Translations under genes and position numbers: made by a program | In this document: positions 51,611 to 62,605 of the stretch, in pieces | How positions within the stretch are numbered: position 1 is the stretch's first letter | Layout of the letters: each line of letters begins with the position of its first letter | Assembly (NCBI GenBank): GCA_036785705.1 | Contig: JAWUZG010000004.1 | Location: 9,272,501 to 9,336,500, forward strand | Length of the DNA: 64,000 bases | DNA from: Acanthornis magna | Lineage: Eukaryota; Chordata; Aves; Passeriformes; Acanthizidae | Direction of reading: 5' to 3' | The notes under the pieces: generated by a model | Database searches by the model: none | Told to the model about the DNA's origin: nothing | What the model saw: only the letters and a program-made list of their open reading frames with translations

Positions 51611-51664
51611 GCATTTAAACCATGCCCAAATTAAACCAAGCTGCATTTAAACCATGCTCAAATT
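51611..51664. repeat. Direct repeat of 22 bp, period 32 bp
   Basis: GCATTTAAACCATGCCCAAA and GCATTTAAACCATGCTCAAA, each followed by TT, occur 32 bp apart with one mismatch, with AAACCAAGCT-type sequence between. It is a local tandem duplication. Confidence 0.85.
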
Positions 51665-52920
51665 TTACTCCAGACACAGCTAGCTGACTCTCTCAAGACA
51701 CAGGAGTAAGCCAGCATGAGTGTAATTGGTACAGTCAATGGATCAATGCCCAGGAGAAAAACTAGGAAAGAAACTGACCATATGAATGCACTAGTTTTTT
51801 AATGCTTTATCTTCGTGCCATATCCACTATTTGGGACAATATTTAAGATACCAATGAAAGCAAAGTCAGTGACCAAATTAGAATGAGAAATCCCTTGGGT
51901 CTCAAGAAGTTTCAGTTACTTTGGATAACTAATGAGAAAATTTGTAACTCTTCTGAGGGCAGAATGGCTACACAATTGTCCCTCCCAGGAACTGAAAAAA
52001 ATCCCATGTCTCCTCCAAGTATAAGATGCAGAAAACATCTCTTTTTTTCTCTGACAGAAATATACAGAACTATGAACATTTTTCTAGATATAATTTTGAA
52101 TATAACATAGTATTCATAAAAATTTCTACCAGAGGAGTGTGAAAGAGATAATCCATATTACTGAAAAGTTCAGACACCAGGCACCTATGACAAAACCACC
52201 TACACAGCATAAACTATAGACCAAGTTAAGATCTCATATCTCATTTCCAGCCCTCAATACATTTACATAACCTCATTTCCCACCCTTAGAGTTTTATCTC
52301 TGTTATGTTCTCAAGGGTGTTGAAAGAACAACTTCATAAACTAACCTAGCACTCCTAAATCACTTCTTTAAAAATTAGCGGCTGCACTTCTTTTTAAACA
52401 GTTATTTTCTTCTGTGTAAGTAGGATTTTGCACTGTTAATAATCATTGTACACCCACAAAGAGTGGAATATTTAACCATAGCAGCCATGTGGGCATCATT
52501 TCAGTAATGACTCATGCCACTGCTCTGGTGTTCTGACCTCACTGTGCCTCCCTGGGTCAAGTTTGGCATTATGACACTGATATCTTAAACACTAACAGCC
52601 CTCTTGAGACCAATTGAGGCAGTTTGAGATGATCTCAGAATATTAAACACCCACATCTTGAATAGCTTCTGATTCATGAGGAGGATACTTCCAACAGTCA
52701 AGCACTCTCCTCCAAAGTGAGCTCTGAGTCTCAGAGGTGGTTAAAAAGTGAAAAAGGAGGGTAGAAGCCAGAAAAGCTTGAGACTGCTTTGTATGACACT
52801 TGGCCTAGTTAATGTTAGTGAATATGTTATAGGTCAATAGAGCAGACACTCACAAATTCACAATGCTCTGATTTTGTATTCTTCCCATGAGGATAGAATT
52901 GCTTTGGTAGTTCATTCTTA

Positions 52921-52951
52921 TAAAAGAAAAAAAAAAAGAAAAAGAAAAAGG
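52921..52951. repeat. A-rich GAAAA repeat
   Basis: An A-run interrupted by regularly spaced G residues, low complexity. Confidence 0.8.
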
Positions 52952-55653
52952 TGCCATTCAGGGGACATTTAGTTTACTCATTGTATTGGTAGAGACAGAA
53001 AATATCAGTTTTTCAACCTTTCTTTTACATAGCTCAAGTCCTTGACCAAAATGAAAGCTGCAGTATATACTTGCCCTTATACTTATAATGGAGACATTAC
53101 AATTAAAACAGAGAAGTTAAAGCCAGATAAAACCGAGATGTGTGGGGGGTTTTTTAGGTAAATAAAAAGCTACAAAGTAAAGAGCAGAAGATTGAAAATA
53201 TTTTGTCTCAGAATCAGATATTCAACAGTTTTGCAACTTTTGTGCTAAATCGTAGAAAATTCTTCAGTACTCTGCTGAAGAATATTCTTAGCTCATGGTC
53301 TTTAAATGTGGCAGGAGGTTAGTACAGCCCTTTTCACTTTTTAGCTCTCTAAAATTTTAAATTATCTTATCACAATAATAAACTAAGGCTCAGTTTTAAG
53401 TGCTCCTGTGGGAATGGATGCCTGAAAGGATTATTATGGGTTTTGAAGGCAGTGACCTCTTGGCCATCCATTTGAATCTAATTTGGCTAAGTAATAGCAA
53501 TAAACTGTTACAATCCAATGAATATTTAATGGAATAAATAAAATTACTTGTGTATTGTTATTTTTGATTAATGATTTAAATCTGATTCTCCTTGAGTCTT
53601 GAAAAAAATATGTTTCCATATTACCATTTATATGCAAATACATATTAAAGATAGGTCTATTGCCTTCTAATTCAGGCAGTTTAGAAGAAATTAAGGCAAA
53701 GAGAGTGGGATACACTAAGGGGAAGATATGTGCCTTATTTTCTTTATACACCAATGTTTTATAAACAAGTTCTGCGCATGCCCCACAACTGAGTAGTAAA
53801 GTTGTAATAATGAACTCTTGCCTCTCCTCAAATTCTATGAGATGGCTAATAGATACATTATAGGAAAAAGTCTTGTGACAGAACAAAAGAAAAAAAAAGA
53901 GACAGCTCCTTATTCTTTTTAACACCTATTCACCCAGCTGAAAAGTAACCTTAAATTAAACCAATCAATGTTCTTAGTATGTAAGCCATAAATAATTGAG
54001 GGTCCAGTCTTGAAGAAGTTGTCTTTTGAGGATCAGATATTCCAGATATTATATCTCTGTCCTTTCTAAACCATATTGTTGCATAGATGAGAATAACTAG
54101 ACAAGCAGTTAATCCATCTATTTATGGTTTTGATTGTGACAATTAACAGACATCCGCAAAGAAATGCAGCAATTTCTGGCCTGACCCTTCTTAGTATGAA
54201 ATTTTGATACCATTGACTGAGGTGATGAAAAAAAAACATATATTTAAGGTTTGAAACTGCTATTGGATCCAGGCTGGTGCTCCAAAAAGATGTCTGTGCA
54301 ACAAAACAAAGCCAATAAATGTGGTTCTCAGAAATCTGAGTAGATTAAAGCTTTTGAGAGGCTTCAGATTAGCTTAGTCCCAAGGTCACTACATGACACT
54401 TTTTTAGTATTGTACTTACATTAAGAAAAAGTGGTTTGGGGATTTGCTTGTACTGGTCACAGTGCTGCTGTACTCAGCCTTATTGACTCTAGTGTTTAAG
54501 TTATAACACACAAAGAATGTTCACAATTAAGCAGCAATTTTATGTTAGCTATTGTCATTGTGTGCAATTTCATCCTGCACAGAAATGTCTGTTAGAGTCA
54601 GACATTTTTCATCATGAATCATTATGTTTATATAGAGAGGCTGTTCTCCATATCATAACAGTTGCTCATTTTGGAGATCAGAAATTAAATATATATATAT
54701 TTTTTACTACCTGGACAATCACCTACTACAGAAAAAGTGCTTATAAAATGAAAACGTCTATTTTGAAATAAAAAGTAGTTATAGGACAGCAATTAAAAAG
54801 TGTTTTTAATTAAATTCTGTTATTTTCTGTTATGATATAATATATTAATATACTAATATATTCTAATTTTTCAATTGAGGGAAATATTAGCTATACCTTC
54901 GATGCACCAAACTGGGAATTCAGTTTGGCTGCTTCTTTTTAGGCAGTATACTGTTAAATAATTCCACTGAAGAGCTTTTCTGACAAGAATTTCCAGCTGA
55001 GAGGTCTTAGAAACGGATTTTATTGCTGTTCTTAACCAAATATAAAACCCATCTATATTTAAAGTAAATGTTTTGACTTTTTATGTATAAGGCAGAAACA
55101 TAGTTTCTGTGATTTGAAATTTATAGATAGTTACTGCAACTAGAATAATCATGCCATGACATTTAAAACTCAAAAAACCTAAATTTTTCCCTTTCACTTT
55201 TCAGTGATCTTTCCCCTTCTTTTACAACCAAGAAAAAGAAAGAAATTTAAAAAGAACCTTGAAACCCAGTAGTGTTTTAATACCTTTCCTTTAAAAATGT
55301 CAAAGATTTTTTTTTTTTTTAATTTTAGAGATAGAAATGAAAACAAAGTTGACAGATAATGCCACTATAACATGTCTTCTATAGTCATCTCAAGTGAGTG
55401 CTGGGGTTGATCATTCACACTGTTACGGTTCCAATATAGCTCAACATATGGTAAGATATTGTGATACACTTGTATGACTCATAAGCCAGAGATCTGATAG
55501 GTAAAACAGGAATCAAAGATTGCAATCACTCTTCAAGAAGCACAGGGGACTTAAGGATTTTCTAAAATTTATTTTGTTGTCCTAGGCAATTTGATTGCAA
55601 CAAAGTCATTCAGGAATTGCCAAGATAATAGAGATTTAGTTTACCCTTTGTTA

Positions 55654-55658
55654 TGAAC
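55654..55658. repeat. Left target-site duplication of the 55.7-kb LTR
   Basis: CCCTT lies immediately before the TGTTATGAAC start of the LTR and is repeated exactly at 56573-56577. Confidence 0.6.
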
Positions 55659-56572
55659 TGGTTCAAACACAGAAGACAAAGGAAACTAGGTCTCTGCAAA
55701 TAAAACAGATTGACCAGGAAAGGTTCGAAATATACCCAAAAAACATGAGTGAAAACAAACGAGGTTAGATGTAGGTGCGAAAAAATTGATAGATTTTATT
55801 TAATAGTAAAACCAGCAAAGAGAAAGAAAGAGAAAAGAAAGAAAGAAATAGAAGAGTTGCACGTGGGGGGTGGGGGCAGAGACAGAGAGGGACAAGGGTC
55901 AACTAGAAACATATCACCCTTCCGAGGGTCCCAGTGATGTCTCATTGTTCCCCTCCATCTGATCTTCTGGGTGATGAGGGTCCCCCACTGTGCCACTATG
56001 CCGGAGAGTATAGAATCCATGGATTAATATACGTTTGGGCCAGGTGGGAATGCCCACCCGCCTCCCCTGCAGGGGGCTAGGTTTGACACTGTCCCTTGCA
56101 ACACTGTGGATCTGTTGCATCATCTCTGGTGTAGGGTCTGGGGATCCCTTTGTGGGGGGGCCTTTGATGGGCCATGACACCCTCTCGGCTGTGCTTGATG
56201 TGGATGAGCTTTTCCCGGGGTGAAGGAGCCCCTGCAGCTGAACTCCTCTGGGCATTCACTGCCTCTGACCAGAGGCTTTCTTACCACTCACCCAAAACCT
56301 CTCTCCCTGCACCCTTTGGTGTCAGGGTCTGTGCTGGGCTGGCAGCTGATAGCCCTGGGGCTGTGGTATCCACCCAAAGGTGCTAAACTCCTGCTCTGTG
56401 AATGTATCTTCTCTTCATCAAGGGGCAGTGAGCAGTGTCTTTTAGGGGCCCCATTCAGGGTTTTGGTGATTTTCTCCACAGCTTTTGTACAGTTTTGCTA
56501 TAATAGGCAAAAGACTTTCATAAAAATGTTTAAGCCATAAATTATAACATTTCAGTCTCTGACACCATTGCA
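55659..56572 (-). mobile_element. ERV solo LTR, 0.9 kb, minus strand, with target-site duplication
   Basis: The element runs from TGTTATGAACTGGTTCAAAC to CACCATTGCA and is flanked on both sides by CCCTT, a 5-bp target-site duplication. TTTTATTT at about 55795 gives an AATAAA signal on the minus strand, and GGATTAATATACG near 56022 gives a TATA-like box upstream of it. U3 is therefore on the right, R in the middle and U5 on the left. The U5/R part includes a long purine tract (55816-55897). U3 is GC-rich, and its multiple open frames (up to 113 codons) have no recognised product. The block order (such as 'CCATCTGATCTTCTGGGTGA' and 'GGGCCAGGTGGGAATGCCCA') resembles bird ERV LTRs. No internal region adjoins it. 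A 5-bp duplication fits several ERV groups, so the class is left open. Confidence 0.75.
55816..55897. repeat. Purine-rich tract inside the LTR
   Basis: GAAA units, then a short mixed stretch, then G-rich GTGGGGGGTGGGGG and GAGACAGAGAGG. Nearly all purine on the plus strand, so pyrimidine-rich in the sense of the LTR. Confidence 0.7.
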
Positions 56573-56577
56573 CCCTT
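56573..56577. repeat. Right target-site duplication of the 55.7-kb LTR
   Basis: CCCTT directly after the CA end of the LTR, identical to 55654-55658. Confidence 0.6.
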
Positions 56578-57319
56578 GGTAACAACAAAAATTCTGACAA
56601 GTCTCAGTATTTCTTCTTTTTTCTCAGTGAGAAGATGGCTGATCACTCATAATCTGCATGCAACTAACTTCTTACTTCCACGCAGCAGTTTAAGCACTGA
56701 CGTAAAACAATTTTGCTAAACTTTCTTAAACATCCTGGATCTCCTGGTTTGACAGGAAGAAATTATTTAGAGTCATGAGTTTTTATAATTCAAGACTGTT
56801 TGAATGCCAAATACCTTTAAAAATAAATCTTTGTAAACTTCATAATTACACTTTTGTAACCTTGAAAATGGTGAATTATGTTGTTTACAAATTACTAGAA
56901 GCTAAGTCTCTCAGCAGAGAGAGACTGCTTCTGCCTCAGTATATGAGCGCTGGCTGTTGGTACCCAACATGAGTCTCTGCAGAACCAAAAATTATGGTCC
57001 ATTCATGTTAGACCAGCTATGATTTCTCATAACAACCTTTTAAGGTACACAATACTAACAAGTAACCCACAACATTAAAATTTTTTAAATATTTTCTTTT
57101 ACAAAACATGTAGTTCAAAAATACTGACTGCAGCGATGCAGTACTGCAATTATAAAGGATCTGACTGGTACTTTGTTGTCAAAAAGGACAAATGATTGAA
57201 AGATCTACAAATCTCCTTTTCCTGCTGGATGGTGTTTTCTAAAGCAGAAATCATTCTCCTCTAGACTCTCTACTTGAGCCCCATCTTTCTTGAAAAGCTC
57301 TTTTTATACGGAGACTTTA
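56578..57319. other. Unannotated interval between LTR and CR1
   Basis: AT-rich, no recognised feature. Confidence 0.55.
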
Positions 57320-58362
57320 CTTAGGTCAGGCATTGCAGAATATTTGCTTAATGATGGTGACAATAGGGTTGGGTGTTTATGGGCGAGAGTCAGGGAGAAG
57401 GCCCAGAAGGCAGATATCATGGTTGGAGTCTCTTATAGAGACAACCAGGACGAAGAGACATATAAAATATTCTTCTATAAGCATCTGTAAATGGTCTCAT
57501 TATTGTTTCTTCTCACGAGGGACTTCAACATACCAGGTGTATGCTGGAAATACAATACAGTAGAGAGGAAAAAGTCTAGAGTGTGGAAAATAACTTTCTG
57601 ATACAGCTGGTTGGGGACCCAGCCAGGGAAGACATTCTGATGGACCTACTGTTTGCAAACAGAGAAGAACTTGTGTTTGATGGATGGTCCTGAGCACAGC
57701 AATCCTAAAACAATAATTTTCAGTTCTAGAAGTAAGGAAGGGTGCCAGGAGGGGGTTCCTCATTCAACTTTTAGTGGGCAGGCTTTGGACTGCTTAGGAG
57801 ACTGGTTGAGAGAGTCCCTTGGGAGGCTGTCCTGAAGGACAAAGTAGTCCAGGAAGTCTGGACATTCTTCAAGAAGGAAATATTAAAGATGCAGGTACAG
57901 GCCATCATTTTGTGCTAAAAGATGAACTAAAGAAGAAGATCAACCTGGCTGAACAGAGAGCTTTGGCTGGAACTCAGGAGGAAAATAGGAAAATTTGTGA
58001 GCTTTGGAAGAAGAGGCGGGCAGCTCAGGAGGTTTACAAGGATGTTATGAGGTTATGCAGGGAGAAAATTAGAAGGGCCAAAGCTCAAAAAATAAGACTT
58101 AATCTGGCAACTGCTATGAAAGACTATAAAAAATTTCTGCAAATAGATTAGCAGCAAAAGGAGGGCAAAGCAGAATCTTCATCCTTTATTGGGAATGTGG
58201 GAAAAGACTGTGATAAGGGATGAGGAAAATGCTTTCTTTGACTCAGTCTTTAATAGTAACACCAGTTGTTCTCCAACTACCCAGCTCCCTGAGCAGGAAA
58301 ACAGGAGTACAAGCACAATGAAGCCCCCATAATCCAAGGGGAAATGGTCAATGACCTGCGGA
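57320..58362 (+). mobile_element. CR1 LINE, ORF2 endonuclease-linker segment without ends
   Basis: About 1.04 kb of CR1 ORF2 in normal order. The mid-endonuclease is followed by the late endonuclease (GCTGGTTGGGGACCCAGCCA), the linker (TGAGAGAGTCCCTTGGGAGG, then CAACCTGGCTGAACAGAGAG) and the stretch before the RT (AATGGTCAATGACCTGCGGA). It then stops. Neither the 5' UTR/ORF1 nor the RT and 3' tail is present, so both ends have been lost. It is relatively well preserved, with a 110-codon frame (57819-58151) intact through the linker. Confidence 0.88.
57365..58151 (+). pseudogene. CR1 ORF2 endonuclease and linker remnant
   Basis: Readable protein blocks of the CR1 ORF2 product. WARVREKAQKADIMVGVSYR and DNQDEE lie at about 57380-57457 in the apurinic-like endonuclease domain. 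RDFNIPGVCWKYNTVERK follows at about 57520-57575, where the family has GDFN around catalytic residues, so the glycine is replaced while D and N remain. The 110-residue linker frame contains AEQRALAGTQEENRKICELW and VMRLCREKIRRAKAQKIRLN. The stretch between them is broken by stops and frameshifts near 57600-57800. The intact protein would nick the target DNA and reverse-transcribe CR1 RNA; this remnant cannot. Confidence 0.72.
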
Positions 58363-61279
58363 TGATTTCTGCTAATATCTTGGCTTTCTCACAATGAATG
58401 AATTCTACCGTTTCAGGCAATAGGATATAGAAACGTGATCTTTAACTGTGAAGGTTACCCTAAAGGTGACCTTTTAAAACCCTGAAAAATGAGAAACTAT
58501 TTACCTGAAAATTAATTTACAAAAAAGATTACAAATTAATATTTTAATTGGAATCTAAGTGCATTTTTGTGTGCCTGTGACCAAAAATCCTGAAAGAAAA
58601 ACAAACACTGCAGAAGGATGTTTCTAGATGTTCCAGAAAGGTTGGGTTGTCATGTTTGGGGTTTTTTTTTAAATAGTTAAATACTGTTCTAGAAATTGGA
58701 TTTAGAAGTTCAGAATCTGTCTGATCTGTACATCTGTAGTGGAAGATATTTGTCAACACAATTAGAAATTCAGGAATGAATCACAGAAAGGGTCAGTAAG
58801 CAGCCCACAGTCAATTTGATCTACCAATTTCCCTCTAGAATTAAAGATTTTCATACTTAACACTAAGAACAGATTTATCTTCTTTATATGAACACAATAG
58901 AATACAATTGTTTAAATAATCCATGACATTTAGAACAGCTATCATGAAACACAGGTTTTTACCATTCATGTATTGCTATGAATAAGGCAGTGCAGTCAAA
59001 GCAGAAAAGTCAGGTGTATTGTAAAATATTCCTACGCAACTAACCTGCCACCAGAAAGCCTGCAAAGATACATTTACTCGAATACAGCAGACACGTATCA
59101 TTCATTCTCTGTTTATCAGAGCAGTTCTAAAGGGCTAAAGTTCATTTTTAACAATTATACAGTGCTGTAAAAAAGTATAAATAAATAATTTTTTAAAATT
59201 TATTTCATTTCTGTACATTCTTTATTAGAATTTGCATATCAACTTTATTGGGCAATTTTGCACTCTAGCACTCTGGGATTACTGGTATAATATAGAACTA
59301 CAGTGTTTGTTCTTACTTCTCGGTATGCTTTTTTCCTCTGCTATGGCGGGTGTAACAACAATCAAAACAGTTTAATTTTCATCTTCTCTTACATCTTAAT
59401 TTCTTCCCAGGTCTATTTTAATAAAAAAAGCTTAATTTTTTTTCCTGGTTTGTTTGTTTAGATTAAGTCCAGAAGCTATGGTTTTCTCCAAGTCTGGCTG
59501 GAGTTTCTGGCCACACACTTTTACTGACACTTTCCAGAACAAAATATCATCTGTGCAAAAATTATCTGTCTCTATGTAATAAAATAAATCTGTTGCATTT
59601 CCCAGTGATATGCAACAAGAGCTGAACATCAGACAGCAGTCAGAGGAAATGGCACTTTCCAAGAAACTATACAGTGTGCACAAATATGAACTCTAGTTTT
59701 ATATGCCATATGCCAGGACCTGGATACTGAATGAAACTACCCGGCATTAGCCAACTCCCAATAAATGTTTCTCCCAGGAATTAAATGAAAAAGTTAATTT
59801 CTAGGTATTTTTATTCTTTGAGCCTATATATAAGCATATGTACCTAGCCTTCTTAGTCATTTCTCCATGATTTTGCATTTTTCTTATGGTTCAACAATAA
59901 TAACGTGTAAGAAGTTATTATACATTTCCTCTTCAATCTCTGATATTAAGATTAAAACAAAATGTCCTCTTTAAACTCTACTTCAGCATATAGTGAACTT
60001 TCCCAGAATCCTCCTCCATGCTATCAGCATACCCAGTGGTTTTTTTTTTTTTTAGTTAAAGTCAAATAAGTGACAAGGAATAATCTAATCATTACTGGTA
60101 CAGTTCTGGTAAAAGTAAAAAAAAAGAAAATTCTTCCATATATGGGCATATATATTTCTGCAAACATATAATTATGTTTGTGAACAAAATAACCTGGTTA
60201 ACACCCAAATAATTATCCTGTCTCATTTTTGTTACTTATGGATCTCTTTAACAGTATTAATTTCATTATTTCATGTACCACAGTGCCTTCTGTATCCTCA
60301 AATTACTACAGTTCCTGTGTAGCCTTCATCCAATCCTTCATTGCTATAATAATTTAAGAATAGGTCCTCTAAATCAATGATCGTTTATCCTCTGTCAATA
60401 AGGCACTTTCTGTTTTGATATTTCCAGTCTCTTATGGTCATAATAATTTCTTGGGTTATTTTCCAAAATGTGAAGAGTTGGCTTTGTCCTCTGCTGTGCA
60501 GAGCTCTGAATGGACTCCAGTTTTTAATTTCCCATATCTTTCTATTTTAATATCATTCTTCATAGTACATTCTCCAATAGTTCAAAAATCCTATCCCTTC
60601 TCCATCATATTCACTTTTGTTCAGGTAATTTCCTTTGCTTAGCAAATTCTGCTTATTTTGTTATCTCAGATTTGTTTTCAGTCAGGTTTTGTTTGTTTGT
60701 CCTATTTTTAAATTTTCCTTCTATTTCTATTTCATAATAGGGGATTCCAATTACTCCCGCAAATTGCAAGAAGAGATCTCATCCACAGATGCATTACAAA
60801 TTTCTCTCTGCTTTTCTTTTAATAAACTCTATTAAAAGCACCTTTCCATCTATTTTACATGAAGCTAAGTACCTCTCACATCTTTAATAGAGTTAGCCTC
60901 CTCTGCTTGAATTAACTGAGCAGTATTAAAATCAGGTAATGCTTCAGAAATAGCTGCTTTAGAAATATGACTGCCTTTAAATGTCTTTTCTGTTGCCACC
61001 CATTTTTTACACATTTCAAGTGAACTTTAAATCTTCCACATTTCCAAATACTTTCAAATCTAGTGAAATTTTTCAAGACTTCAGTCTTCTTTTCCAGGTC
61101 TTATTTAACCTTTGGATGCTGTGCATTGCTCTACAACCAATGAAAAAAGAAGTGGCTAAGAATGGTAGGATACCTTGAGACTCACCAGATTTCCAACTGA
61201 TCAGCACTGTGAAGCATGGGCAATTCATCTTATAACATTCAGTGTCAATTAATTCAAGATTGTACCCATTTTAAATAAG
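58363..61279. other. Unannotated AT-rich DNA
   Basis: No gene or transposon recognised. A T run lies at about 60040-60053 and an A run near 60119. Open frames stay under 85 codons. Confidence 0.6.
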
Positions 61280-61826
61280 AATGGAAGGGAGGAGCTTGGG
61301 AAATGCACCCCGACAGCCTCACCTCTATGCCTGGGAAGAGACCGTGGAACAGATCCTCCTGGAGTCCATGCTAAGGTGCAGGGATGTGATTCGAGACAAC
61401 CAGCATGTCTTCATCAAGGGTTAAGTCCTGCATGACCAACCCAGTGGCCTTTTATGATGGAGTGACCACATCAGACAAGGCTTTGGAGGGACCTAATTGC
61501 CGCTTTTCAGTAATTAAAGGGGGCTTATATAGAAGATGGGGACAAACTTTTTCAGCATGTCCTCTCACACTAGGGTAACAGTTTTAAATTAAAACAGGGC
61601 AGATTTAGACAAGAAATAAGGAAGACTTTTTTTTTTTTTTTTTTTTACAGTGAGGGCTGTGAAACACTGGAACAGGCTGCCCACAGACATTAGAGATGTC
61701 CCATTCCTGGAAACATTTAAGATCAATTTGGATGGGACTTTGAGGAACCTGATCTAGTTGAATATGTCCCTGCTCATCGCAAAAATCTTTTAAAGGTTCC
61801 TTCCAACCCAACTACTATAAGACAAA
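61280..61826 (+). mobile_element. CR1 LINE with internal deletion
   Basis: The first 200 bp match the early RT region of ORF2: 'CCCCGACAGCCTCACCTCTA', 'GTGGAACAGATCCTCCTGGA', 'GTGATTCGAGACAACCAGCA' and 'GGCCTTTTATGATGGAGTGA'. At about 61475-61485 the sequence jumps to the 3' region: 'GGGACCTAATTGCCGCTTTT', 'AAAGGGGGCTTATATAGAAG', 'GAAACACTGGAACAGGCTGC', and then a tail 'AAAGGTTCCTTCCAACCCAA' ending CTACTATAAG. Roughly 1 kb of RT core and thumb is missing, judged from the usual CR1 layout. A 20-base T run (61627-61646) has grown inside. The octamer tail is eroded. The minus-strand 68-codon frame is an antisense shadow. Confidence 0.88.
61627..61646. repeat. T(20) run inside the CR1
   Basis: Twenty consecutive T residues interrupt the CR1 block that normally reads like 'GAAATTCTTTACTGTGAGG'. 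It looks like a homopolymer expanded from an internal T-rich position after insertion. Confidence 0.8.
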
Positions 61827-62029
61827 ATACTCTTCCATGGAATCCTAGTTTAAGCATGTTGTTAAATAACTACCTCAGCAAGATTTTCAGTAATTGGACC
61901 TGTGGAGATAATTCAGCCTATCTAACATAAAACTCTGTGTTGAGTCAAAGCAGGAGCTCCTGTAAAGACAAGCAGAAAGCCATACAGTCCATGCAGATAA
62001 GGTGGCTGTCTTTTTTCTTTTGGTATATG

Positions 62030-62605
62030 TGCTGATTTTGGCTGGGATAGAATTAATTTTTTCACTGAAGTTGTTATGGAGCTGTGTTTTAGATTTGTAC
62101 TGAAACCAGACTGGATAATGGATAGATGTTCCTATTATTGCAGAGCAGGGCTTACACAGGGCCAAGGCCTTTTCTGCTTCTTGTATCACCCTACCAGGGA
62201 AGAGGCTGGAGGTGCACAAGAAGTGTGGAGAAGACACAGATGGGGCAGCTGAGCTCAACTGACCAAAGGGATGTTCCAGAGCATATGGCATCATGCTCAG
62301 CATTTAAAGATGAGGAAAGAAGAAGAAAGAAAGTTCAGAGTGTTGGGGTGTGTCTTCCCAATTAACCATTACATGTGATAGAGTCCTGCTTTCCTGGAGA
62401 TGGCTGAACACCTGCCTGCCCATGAGAAACAGTGAATTAATTTCTTGTTTTGCTTTGCTTGAGCACACAGCTTCCATTTTACCTATTATGATGCCTTTAT
62501 CAGAACCCAAGATTTTTTTCGCTGTTACTCTTCTGATTCTCTCCTCAATCATGTTAGTAAGTGAGTGTGTGGGGCTGAGCTGCCAGCTGAAGTTAAGCCA
62601 TGGCA
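62030..62605 (+). mobile_element. ERV solo LTR, plus strand
   Basis: A TG start (TGCTGATTTTGGCTGGGATA) and a CA end (GTTAAGCCATGGCA) bound a block of about 576 bp. Its internal order, 'GGCTGGAGGTGCACAAGAAG', 'CTGACCAAAGGGATGTTCCA', 'GAGCATATGGCATCATGCTC' and then a TATA-like CATTTAAAG at about 62299, is that of a widespread bird ERV LTR (ERVL-like, from memory). U3 is left of the TATA-like box and R-U5 right of it. It has indels and no adjoining internal region, so it is a decayed solo LTR. Flanks show no exact target-site duplication. Open frames inside (up to 138 codons on the minus strand) are not known proteins. Confidence 0.75.

Larger units (their letters stand above)
47990..55658. other. 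Unannotated AT-rich DNA, 7.7 kb
   Basis: No transposon or gene is recognised. It holds a TCATC-type pentanucleotide repeat (51309-51340), a 32-bp-period direct repeat (51611-51664), an A-rich tract (52921-52951), a T run (about 55307-55320) and the longest open frame of the window (53434-53925, minus strand, 163 codons, discussed under findings). Confidence 0.55.

Noticed and set aside
55914..56540. Several 60-113 codon frames on both strands
   Set aside because: All fall in the GC-rich U3 of an LTR. Multiple overlapping frames on both strands indicate composition, not coding.
61887..62303. 138-codon minus-strand frame
   Set aside because: It overlaps the plus-strand LTR in antisense and has no domain.
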